Assembly: GCA_020444985.1 (NCBI GenBank)
Contig: JAGRHK010000127.1
Location: forward strand, 1 to 5,829
Source: Candidatus Competibacteraceae bacterium
GTDB lineage: Bacteria; Pseudomonadota; Gammaproteobacteria; Competibacterales; Competibacteraceae
Reading direction: 5' to 3'
DNA length: 5,829 nt
Part shown: positions 1-5,829 of the stretch, piece by piece
Numbering within the stretch: position 1 is the first letter of the stretch
How the letters are laid out: each line of letters begins with the position of its first letter
Position numbers and translations under genes: made by a program
Notes under the pieces: model-generated
Told to the model about the DNA's origin: nothing
Database searches by the model: none
The model's input: only the letters and a program-made list of their open reading frames with translations

Positions 1-168
1 TGTACTTGGTGTGGCAGCGTCAGTCGATGCGCACCTCACGGGTTGCGTTCGTCGTCGAGCGTATTCAGAAGGTCTGGTGACTGGACGCGCCACGGCGAGG
101 CATTGTGAGAGACCTGCCGGGCGCCAGTTGCTCAATCAAACGCGCAAAATCATCCTTGAACGGTCATC
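1..168. other. Flank downstream of the operon, no supported gene
   Basis: This stretch follows the transglutaminase stop (169-171). On the minus strand only short open stretches occur, about 25-32 codons each between stops, with no convincing start plus ribosome binding site. On the plus strand one frame is open from the left edge to a TGA at 78-80 and could be the tail of a converging gene, but 25 codons are too few to identify. No T-tract hairpin terminator was seen. Confidence 0.4.
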
Positions 169-1080
169 TTACTGCCTTTTACTCTTCCTGCTTTTCACCG
201 GCTCGGGATTCGGCTCCACGTCCACCGACACCGTCAATGTATGCGTCCCGCCACCGGTCATGACGCCCTGTAAAGGCGCTACATCGCTATAATCGCGCCC
301 CCAGGCTACGGTGACATGCTTTTCGCCAGGCATACAGTTATTGGTTGGATCGAACTCCGCCCAGCCAGCGCCGGGCATGTACACGGCCAGCCAGGCGTGC
401 GAAGCGTCGGCGCCGACCAGGCGAGGCTGACCCGGCGGCGGCAAGGTTTCCAGATAACCGCTGACGTAGCGCGCCGCCAATCCCAGTGAGCGCAAACAGG
501 CAATAGCCAAATGTGCGAAGTCCTGGCAGACGCCGCGCCGTTCGCGCAATACCTCATTAAGTGGGGTGGCGACCGTAGTAAAATGCGGATCGTAGGTGAA
601 TTCTTCGTAAATACGTTGATTCAGATCAGCCACGGCCTCCAGTAAGGGACGATCTGGAGTAAAACTGGGTTCAGCGTAGGCGCGAAAGTTGCGGCGGGTG
701 GCTACAAACGGTGAATCCAGCCGAAATAGCCGGGCTTCGATGATTTCCGGATCGGGATCTTCCTGCAACATTCGACAGGCCTGTTCCCAGGGCGGCGAGG
801 CGCTGGACTCATTGAATGCACGCTCGTTGAGGACGCGCACTTCGGTCGCGACGGCCACTTCCAGCTTCTGATGAATATCCTGAATCGCAAAATACAGCAC
901 GCGGTTGCCGAAAAAATCCTGGCGTTCGACGGATAGCGAAGGGCGCGGCTTGATCCGGATCTGACTGGGCCGGCACAGTTGCCAGGCGGTTTCTCGGGGC
1001 AGCAGCCGCGCTTCGTTATGACAGAGCGCGACGCCGCTGCTGTACTGGTAAGTCGTGCGATGGGTAATGGTATACCGCAT
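169..1080 (-). CDS. Transglutaminase-like cysteine peptidase family protein, last gene of the ATP-grasp/alpha-E operon
   Basis: A 303-aa protein of the bacterial transglutaminase-like family (papain fold; peptidase or amide-transfer chemistry through a catalytic cysteine). The N-terminal beta domain (about residues 1-85) opens with the family's typical HRTTYQYSSGV and has the DFFGN motif near residue 60. The core domain carries an intact triad: Cys185 in RRGVCQDFAHLA, His228 in DASHAWLAVY, and Asp244 in WAEFDPTNN. The family motifs ARYVSGYLE and GRDYSDVAPLQGV are also present. Length is normal for the family. No signal peptide or membrane segment is seen, so it is probably cytoplasmic. The tail is basic (KSRKSKRQ). 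The ATG at 1080 lies 7 bases after the stop of the ATP-grasp/alpha-E gene and has no clear Shine-Dalgarno sequence, so translation probably depends on coupling to that gene. No in-frame start is seen just upstream. The family is certain; the substrate is unknown. In such operons it is thought to cleave or modify a peptide made by the ATP-grasp partner (inference). Confidence 0.95.
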   Translation of the reverse strand: MRYTITHRTTYQYSSGVALCHNEARLLPRETAWQLCRPSQIRIKPRPSLSVERQDFFGNRVLYFAIQDIHQKLEVAVATEVRVLNERAFNESSASPPWEQACRMLQEDPDPEIIEARLFRLDSPFVATRRNFRAYAEPSFTPDRPLLEAVADLNQRIYEEFTYDPHFTTVATPLNEVLRERRGVCQDFAHLAIACLRSLGLAARYVSGYLETLPPPGQPRLVGADASHAWLAVYMPGAGWAEFDPTNNCMPGEKHVTVAWGRDYSDVAPLQGVMTGGGTHTLTVSVDVEPNPEPVKSRKSKRQ

Positions 1081-1087
1081 GGTCGGA

Positions 1088-3631
1088 TCACATGGTAATC
1101 AATTGCTGAGGCACTTCGGCATGGCTGAAATGACTGTGGGTTAGCGCATCGGACAGGTTCGACAAGGGCGTGTGCACGGCGTCCAGTAATCGATCCAGTT
1201 CTGTACTGGAATACGCACTGTCGTAAGACAGGGTCGCCAACGCGGCGATATCCGCCAGTTGCAAAGCGGATCTTGCTTCCAGAATCAGCCGCTCTTCGGC
1301 GCTGCGGTAGGGAGAGTCGTCCGGTTGTTGCAGGCGACCGATATGCTGTTGCAGTCGTCGTAGTTGATAACCGACCGAGCGGGGGTTGCCTTCATCGAAG
1401 AGCAGCAGATCAATAATTGCCGTCGGATGCAACGCGGAACGATAACGTCGCCGGTAAACCGTGAGATTGTCGGTAATGGTCAATACCACTTCCCAGAGTG
1501 GTACGCCCGGATGATGCGCGGTGATGAACGCCAGCTTGAACAGCTCCAGAGTGCACAAGACGCGCTCCAGATAGCGCCCGATGTCGAAGAACAACCAGCC
1601 TTGATGATGGGGCATGGTTTCGTTGTTCAGTCCGCAGAACGCCGCCACCAACATCAGTTGTTCTTCCAGCAACTCCCGCGCTTGCCGGGCGCCCAATCCC
1701 GGCGACGGTTCCTGCACCCGGTGTTGCAGGCGATTGAGCAACCGCCAACTATCATCGCCCAGATGATTGCGCACTGCCCGCCCCGTGCGCAACATGCCGT
1801 TGAAAATAGCCTCCATGCTGTCAGGATGTTCGGATTCGAGCAGCAGGCTCAGCAGGGTCTCTCGCAAGGCAAAGAAACGGGCGCGCGGCGATTCCGCCAC
1901 CGGCGGCACGGGAATATCCAGCGCCTCGAACAGGTCATCCAGGCAGCGTTCATCGGTATTATCCTGCTCCCATTCCAAGAGTCGGCCCAACGCCTCGCGC
2001 AGCAACCGCGCCGTGCCATCGAACCGTTCGCTGTAGCGACCCAGCCAGAACAGGTTATCCGCCACGCGGCTGGGGAGATCGCTGCCATCGCGCGTCGCCA
2101 CGATCGGACCATGCGCCTGACGCAGTAGACTGACATGGCGTTGCGGAGTTTTCGCCAGCACCCACCAGTCTTTGCTGATGCCGCCCTTTTGCAGAGCGGC
2201 TTGCAAGGTATCCAGTCCTGAGGACACGCGGGCCAAACCGCCGGGCATCACCCGATACCCCTCATCCTCGGCGACCACAAAGCCGCGCAACATGACCGGA
2301 CGCGGCACCAGTTTGCCCTCTTCCAGCACGGGCGCGGTCGATAACGGTTGCCGTTCCTGAGCGACAAACAGGTGGGGCTTGGCCTGCATCTGCTCGATGA
2401 GCTGGGTCCGTAGCGTCGCATCGAGCTGATGACCTTCCCAATAGGGGCCGTTCGGCAAAATCGAACGCACGACCAAGTGATCGAGGTGCTTGAGCACATA
2501 GTCATGCTCATCGGCATTACCGCACCACCAGGTCGGCAACGAAGGCAGCTTCAGATCCTCGCCGAGCAATTGTCGGCACAACAGCGGCAAGAACGCAGCC
2601 AGTCCAAGGTTTTCGATGATACCGCTGCCCAAGGCATTGGCCAGGACCACATGACCGCCGCGCACCGCTTGCAAAAGCCCCGGAACGCCCAGCAGGGAAT
2701 CGCCGCGCAACTCCAGGGGATCGCAATAAGCGTCGAGCACTTGCCGCAGAATTACATCGACCGGTTGCAAACCACCGAGGGTTTTCAACCAGACTCGGCC
2801 ATCGCGCACCACCAGGTCTTCGCCCTCCACCAGACTGATCGACAGATAATTGGCCAGGTAAGCGTGTTCAAAATAGACCGGGCTGTTCGGACCGGGCGTT
2901 AACAGCACGACATGCGGATTTTCGGAATGATGCCGAGCCAATCCCACCAGGGTCACCCGCTCGGTTTCCAGAAAACTGGCCAGGCGGCGCAGTGGAGCGT
3001 CGCGATAGAGCATCGGCAGCGCTCGCGCCAGGATAATGCGGTTTTCCAGCGTGTAACCGGCGCCTGCGGGTGACTGCGTGCGATCGCCGAAGACCCGGAA
3101 CACGCCGTCCGGTCCACGCGCCAAATCGACGCCATGAAAAATCAGCTCACGCTGCCCGGCGGGCAACGATTGATGACAGGGCGCGAGAAATCCGGGATGG
3201 GAATAGATCAATTCCGGAGGTAGCCAGCCCTGACGGATGACCAGTCGCTGGCTGTATAAATCCGCCAGCAGCGCATTCATCAATCGGGTGCGCTGTTCCA
3301 GTCCGCTCGCCAGCTCGCTCCATTCCTCACCAGTCATCAACAGCGGAATGGGATCGACCAACCAGTGTTGCTGTGCGCTACGGAGATCGTCATAGGTGTT
3401 GTAGGTGACGCCGTCGGTCTGCAACAGACATTGCACCTCGCTGTGACGGCGCTCCAGTTCTTCGCCGCCAATTTCTTCCAGCGATTTGGCGATCTCTCGC
3501 CAATGAGGACGCAATACGCCCGGCGCCGAACACATCTCGTCATAGCCCGTTTCGTCGACCGGATAGTTGGCGACCAGGGTTTCGCTGGGCGATTCCAGTT
3601 CGTCCGGGTAGGCAACTGCGGCTTGGGTCAT
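1088..3631 (-). CDS. Circularly permuted ATP-grasp domain fused to alpha-E domain
   Basis: An 847-aa two-domain protein. Residues about 60-500 form a circularly permuted type-2 ATP-grasp domain (DUF404/DUF407 type): GVTYNTYDD near the start, DRTQSPAGAGYTLENR from residue 183, then LTPGPNSPVYFEHAYLANYL, CDPLELRGDS, ANALGSG and TWWCG (367-371). These match the family closely. Residues about 515-835 form the alpha-helical alpha-E domain (DUF403), opening with LPSRVADNLFWLGRYSER. ATP-grasp enzymes of this type are predicted to form amide or peptide bonds through an acyl-phosphate; alpha-E has no proven activity. The fusion length is usual for proteobacterial two-domain versions. The ATG at 3631 is preceded by a good Shine-Dalgarno AGAGG (3637-3641, 5-base spacer), and this start overlaps the upstream cNMP-binding gene by 4 bases (ATGA). 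One oddity is the normally conserved RR-V/I/L-DD segment, which here reads RQVLD (296-300). The identification is secure; the product made is unknown. Confidence 0.95.
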   Translation of the reverse strand: MTQAAVAYPDELESPSETLVANYPVDETGYDEMCSAPGVLRPHWREIAKSLEEIGGEELERRHSEVQCLLQTDGVTYNTYDDLRSAQQHWLVDPIPLLMTGEEWSELASGLEQRTRLMNALLADLYSQRLVIRQGWLPPELIYSHPGFLAPCHQSLPAGQRELIFHGVDLARGPDGVFRVFGDRTQSPAGAGYTLENRIILARALPMLYRDAPLRRLASFLETERVTLVGLARHHSENPHVVLLTPGPNSPVYFEHAYLANYLSISLVEGEDLVVRDGRVWLKTLGGLQPVDVILRQVLDAYCDPLELRGDSLLGVPGLLQAVRGGHVVLANALGSGIIENLGLAAFLPLLCRQLLGEDLKLPSLPTWWCGNADEHDYVLKHLDHLVVRSILPNGPYWEGHQLDATLRTQLIEQMQAKPHLFVAQERQPLSTAPVLEEGKLVPRPVMLRGFVVAEDEGYRVMPGGLARVSSGLDTLQAALQKGGISKDWWVLAKTPQRHVSLLRQAHGPIVATRDGSDLPSRVADNLFWLGRYSERFDGTARLLREALGRLLEWEQDNTDERCLDDLFEALDIPVPPVAESPRARFFALRETLLSLLLESEHPDSMEAIFNGMLRTGRAVRNHLGDDSWRLLNRLQHRVQEPSPGLGARQARELLEEQLMLVAAFCGLNNETMPHHQGWLFFDIGRYLERVLCTLELFKLAFITAHHPGVPLWEVVLTITDNLTVYRRRYRSALHPTAIIDLLLFDEGNPRSVGYQLRRLQQHIGRLQQPDDSPYRSAEERLILEARSALQLADIAALATLSYDSAYSSTELDRLLDAVHTPLSNLSDALTHSHFSHAEVPQQLITM

Positions 3632-3996
3632 GAATACCTCTGCTGGTGGGTGGTCGCACGACGCAGGCGATTGGCCAGAACCCGCATGACCTGAAGCGCG
3701 AACAGGGGCGTGTGCTGAATGAGGGTCAGGAAGTGCTGACGGGTCACAGGAACCAGTAAGCAGTCGGTGACGGCAATAGCGCTGGCGCTGCGCGGGCGAT
3801 CCTCGATCAACGCCATTTCACCCAGGATATCCCCAGCGCCAAGGGTTTCAACGAGCTGGTCGTCCAGTTGAATATCGACCTGACCTTCAACCACGATATA
3901 CAAAAGTTCGCCCGGTTCACCCTGCTGAAAAATGACTTGGCCAGCAGAGAAGGGCAAATGTTCTTCGGTTCTGTTAAAGAATTCCTGCGTTGACAT
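3628..3996 (-). CDS. Stand-alone cyclic nucleotide-binding domain protein (Crp/PKA-R-like sensor without output domain)
   Basis: A 122-aa protein that is essentially one cyclic nucleotide-binding beta-barrel. Residues 14-54 carry the typical LPFSAGQVIFQQGEPGELLYIVVEGQV start. Residues 55-71 form the phosphate-binding cassette, GDILGEMALIEDRPRSA, with Glu60 (ribose 2'-OH contact in known homologues) and Arg69 (cyclic phosphate contact) both present at the usual 9-residue distance. A C-terminal helix (about 96-115) follows. There is no DNA-binding helix-turn-helix, kinase or channel part, so it is not a complete Crp/Fnr regulator. It is the first gene of the three-gene operon, and its TGA overlaps the ATG of the ATP-grasp/alpha-E gene by 4 bases. 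The ATG at 3996 has only a weak Shine-Dalgarno (GAG, 8 bases upstream). Inference: it binds cAMP or cGMP and controls or localises the downstream enzymes by protein contact. The intact cassette supports binding but does not prove it. Confidence 0.9.
   Translation of the reverse strand: MSTQEFFNRTEEHLPFSAGQVIFQQGEPGELLYIVVEGQVDIQLDDQLVETLGAGDILGEMALIEDRPRSASAIAVTDCLLVPVTRQHFLTLIQHTPLFALQVMRVLANRLRRATTHQQRYS
3637..3641 (-). promoter_or_regulatory. Ribosome binding site of the ATP-grasp/alpha-E gene, inside the upstream gene
   Basis: AGAGG on the minus strand lies 5 bases before the ATG at 3631, within the last codons of the cNMP-binding gene. It is the best Shine-Dalgarno match of the three operon genes. 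It fixes the start at 3631 and, with the ATGA overlap, indicates translational coupling. Confidence 0.6.
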
Positions 3997-4038
3997 AGAG
4001 GCAACTCGTCATACGGGGGGGCATCAACCGGCCTGAAA

Positions 4039-4058
4039 GCATCGGCGTTAGCCGGTGC
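4039..4058 (-). repeat. Inverted repeat in the predicted leader of the cNMP-binding gene
   Basis: The two 8-base arms (4039-4046 and 4051-4058) are separated by the four bases GTTA. Seven of eight pairs match; on minus-strand RNA the odd pair is C-A, and on plus-strand RNA it would be a U-G wobble. The arm at 4051-4056 can alternatively pair perfectly with ACCGGC at 4027-4032, so two mutually exclusive stems are possible upstream of the start at 3996. There is no proper T tract, so an intrinsic terminator is not well supported. Confidence 0.3.
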
Positions 4059-4070
4059 GTGGATTTAAGG

Positions 4071-4099
4071 ATTAACAACAGTGTATCCGACTTTGTCGA
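4071..4099 (-). promoter_or_regulatory. Candidate sigma70-type promoter for the three-gene operon
   Basis: On the minus strand, TCGACA (4099-4094, five of six matches to the -35 consensus) is followed after exactly 17 bases by GTTAAT (4076-4071, four of six matches to the -10 consensus). It lies in the AT-richer part of the hypF/cNMP-binding gene gap and would start RNA near 4064, giving a leader of roughly 70 bases. This would let the operon be transcribed separately from hypF. It was found by eye from consensus only; read-through from hypF remains possible. Confidence 0.35.
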
Positions 4100-4100
4100 A
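4086..4100 (-). repeat. Short inverted repeat 26 bases after the hypF stop
   Basis: On the minus strand, TTCGAC-AAA-GTCGGA can form a six-pair stem with one T-G wobble and a three-base loop. It sits just downstream of the hypF stop but is not followed by a run of T, so it is at best a weak terminator. It overlaps the -35 element of the candidate promoter, so an operator role is equally possible. Confidence 0.3.
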
Positions 4101-4126
4101 TTCCGGGTAGCAAGGAGCGCGTAACT

Positions 4127-5829
4127 TTATCCCGACCCGGCTGCAGACTCGACAATCTGGCCAAAGCTGATGGCGGCGTCATTGACGGGAAGGCGCTCGG
4201 GTAACAGCGCTTCAAAGCCGGCATCTGCAAGCAGCTGCATGGCCTGCTCCGTCAGAATACGATTCTGGAAGACGCCGCCGGCCAAGCCGATCTGCCGAAT
4301 GCCATACTTCTGTCGGACACGCTCGGCCTGACGCAAAATGAGCCTGGCCAGGCTGGCGTGGAAACTGGCCGCGCGTTCCGCAATGGTTTTTTCTGCATCC
4401 ATCAACATGGGCAACAGCGGCGACCAGTCCGCGCGCCAGATACCCGCTTCAGAATACAATGGCATCTCGACGCATTCCTGAGAGGCCGTACTCCACGCTT
4501 CCAGCATCATTGCGGCCTGTCCTTCATGGCTTTGCGTTTGTGCGACGCCAATCAATGCGGCGGCGGCATCGAACCAGCGACCAACCGACGAAGTCACCGG
4601 ACAATGGATCGCGCGCTCCCAAGCCATCCGGGCCAAACCACGTTCAGCGGGTCCGCCCGGCCAATCCAGGTCCGCTTCCCAGCACATCGCCAGCGCACAT
4701 CGCCAGGGATCACGGCTCGCCCGATCGCCGCCAATCAAGCGGAACGGGCGCAAGCTGGCGACTCGTCGCCACTGTCCAGGCCTCCCCAGCAGCGCTTCGC
4801 CGCCCCAGATGGTCCCATCTTCGCCAAATCCCACCCCGTCCCAGGTGAAGACCAGAATCGGCTGTTCCAGGCCCCATTCGCCAAACAGCGCGGAAGCATG
4901 GGCCGGGTGATGGAAAACCGGCTGAATTTCGCTATCGCGTCCGCGCGCCCAGCGGCTTGAGAAATATCCGGGATGGGCATCGCAAACGATTCGTGCCGGG
5001 GTCACCGCATAAAGCCGCCCCAGGTCGTTGATGACCTGCTCGAACACCTCCAGGCTCCGAGGTGCGCTGAGGTCGCCAAGATGTGGCGAGATCAAGACGC
5101 GGTCTTCCACCGCCAGAGCGATGGTGTTTTTCAGATCCGCGCCCAGCGCCAGAGTAGGCTGCTTGACCGGCGTCTTCAAACGCAATTCAATCGGCGTCAG
5201 GCCCCGTCCCAGGCGCAGCGGTCGGGGGATGCCGCCTATTACTCGCAATACCGAGTCGTCGGCGGGGCGTCGAATCGGCCGGTTGTGATGCAGGAACGCG
5301 TCCGCCACGGCGCCCAACCGTTTTTCCACGCTCTCGGCGTCGGTCAGCACCGGTTCGCCGCTGATATTCGCCGAGGTCGCCACCAGCGGTGCGCCGAAAT
5401 CGGTGAGCAGCAGGTGATGCAACGGGCTGTAGGGCAACAGGAGACCGACCTCTCCCAGTCCGGGCGCGATCGATGGCGCAAGCACCGAGGTGGGCGATTT
5501 CCGTGCAAGTACGATCGGGCGCAACGGCGACCGCAGTGCGGTCAACGCCACATCGTCCGGCAGCGCGATCGTTGCCATCGCGCTGCGCGATAAGGCATCT
5601 TCAGGAATCAGCACCGCCAGCGGCTTCTCCGGTCGATGCTTGCGTTCCCGCAACCGGCGCACTGCCGGTTCGGAGCGCGCATCGCACATCAAGTGATAGC
5701 CGCCAATGCCTTTGATGGCAACAATCCGGCCCGTTTGCAAAGCGTCGACGCACGCCGCCAACGCGGCCTCGTTACCCGTTATGGCGGTTGACTCGGCTTC
5801 CCGGAATTCCAGCACCGGTCCACAGCGGG
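4127..5829 (-). CDS. hypF: Carbamoyltransferase HypF, [NiFe]-hydrogenase maturation (N-terminus outside window)
   Basis: HypF uses carbamoyl phosphate and ATP to make carbamoyl-adenylate and passes the carbamoyl group to the C-terminal cysteine of HypE, the first step towards the CN ligands of the [NiFe] centre. The reading frame is open to the right edge. The first visible residues, RCGPVLEF, match the end of the second zinc finger, so the acylphosphatase domain and most of the zinc fingers lie outside. An internal GTG at 5815 is not the real start. Numbering from that GTG, the YrdC-like domain covers about 15-205 (KGIGGYHLMCDA, RPEKPLAVL, ATSANISGEP). The Kae1-like domain covers about 220-555: metal-binding HHPAHA (302-307), WDGVGFGEDGTIWGGE (325-340), TSSVGRWFDAAAALIG, EGQAAMMLE, GLAGGVFQN and NDAAISFGQ. 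The last motif is usually NDGG in this family, so DAA is a mild variant. The visible 567 or so codons fit a whole protein of about 750-800 aa. It ends with TAA at 4127-4129. Other hyp genes would be expected to the right. Confidence 0.95.
   Translation of the reverse strand, partial: RCGPVLEFREAESTAITGNEAALAACVDALQTGRIVAIKGIGGYHLMCDARSEPAVRRLRERKHRPEKPLAVLIPEDALSRSAMATIALPDDVALTALRSPLRPIVLARKSPTSVLAPSIAPGLGEVGLLLPYSPLHHLLLTDFGAPLVATSANISGEPVLTDAESVEKRLGAVADAFLHHNRPIRRPADDSVLRVIGGIPRPLRLGRGLTPIELRLKTPVKQPTLALGADLKNTIALAVEDRVLISPHLGDLSAPRSLEVFEQVINDLGRLYAVTPARIVCDAHPGYFSSRWARGRDSEIQPVFHHPAHASALFGEWGLEQPILVFTWDGVGFGEDGTIWGGEALLGRPGQWRRVASLRPFRLIGGDRASRDPWRCALAMCWEADLDWPGGPAERGLARMAWERAIHCPVTSSVGRWFDAAAALIGVAQTQSHEGQAAMMLEAWSTASQECVEMPLYSEAGIWRADWSPLLPMLMDAEKTIAERAASFHASLARLILRQAERVRQKYGIRQIGLAGGVFQNRILTEQAMQLLADAGFEALLPERLPVNDAAISFGQIVESAAGSG

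Noticed and set aside
11..292. A 93-aa plus-strand open frame at the left edge that looks as if it has a hydrophobic segment
   Set aside because: Its second half is antisense to the conserved end of the transglutaminase gene. The apparent hydrophobic stretch is the reverse of the Lys/Arg/Ser-rich tail codons of that gene, and there is no convincing ribosome binding site.
1364..2128. A 254-aa open frame on the plus strand, antisense to the ATP-grasp/alpha-E gene
   Set aside because: It lies wholly inside a gene with clear family motifs. Its translation is rich in Gln, Arg and His, as expected from reading a GC-rich gene on the other strand, and it has no recognisable domain.
2429..2902. A 157-aa plus-strand open frame opposite the ATP-grasp domain
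   Set aside because: It is a shadow of the conserved ATP-grasp coding sequence, with low-complexity Gln/Arg composition and no start signal.
3628..3996. A truncated Crp/Fnr transcription regulator that has lost its helix-turn-helix
   Set aside because: The gene ends in a tidy 4-base overlap with the next start, and the cNMP-binding fold is complete. A genuine CNB-only protein is more likely than a broken regulator, although an ancient loss cannot be excluded.
4358..5593. Long plus-strand open frames (about 200 and 206 aa) opposite hypF
   Set aside because: Both are antisense to well-conserved HypF motifs, their composition is Arg/Gln rich, and neither resembles a known family.
5813..5815. 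GTG as the start of hypF
   Set aside because: The frame continues upstream to the window edge with RCGP, which fits the last zinc finger of HypF, so the real start lies outside the window.

Overview
The window looks like chromosomal DNA from a proteobacterium, most likely a gammaproteobacterium. This is inferred from moderately high GC, the style of the proteins and the two-domain fusion described below; no species can be named from this sequence. All four genes supported here lie on the minus strand, so transcription runs from the right edge (5829) to the left (1). Coding density is high. There are no rRNA or tRNA genes, insertion sequences, CRISPR arrays or phage-like genes, and no gene-free stretch over 300 bases.

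Right part (5829 down to 4127): the C-terminal three quarters of hypF, the carbamoyltransferase that starts synthesis of the cyanide ligands of [NiFe]-hydrogenases. The gene enters from beyond the right edge. Only the end of its zinc-finger region, then the YrdC-like and Kae1-like domains, are visible. It implies that the organism makes a [NiFe]-hydrogenase.

Middle (4126 to 3997): a 130-base intergenic region with two small inverted repeats and a plausible sigma70-type promoter facing left. This suggests that the next three genes form their own transcription unit.

Left part (3996 to 169): a compact three-gene operon. It begins with a 122-aa protein that is only a cyclic-nucleotide-binding domain. 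Its stop overlaps by 4 bases the start of an 847-aa fusion of a circularly permuted ATP-grasp domain and an alpha-E domain. Seven bases later comes a 303-aa transglutaminase-like cysteine protease/peptidase-fold protein with an intact Cys-His-Asp triad. ATP-grasp, alpha-E and transglutaminase genes are a known recurrent trio, proposed from comparative genomics to make and/or process a peptide or amide-linked product, but the substrate is not established. The translationally coupled cNMP-sensor-like domain at the head of the operon is the most interesting feature, because it suggests that second-messenger binding or membrane/protein recruitment controls the module.

The left edge (1 to 168) lies downstream of the operon and holds no gene that can be supported.
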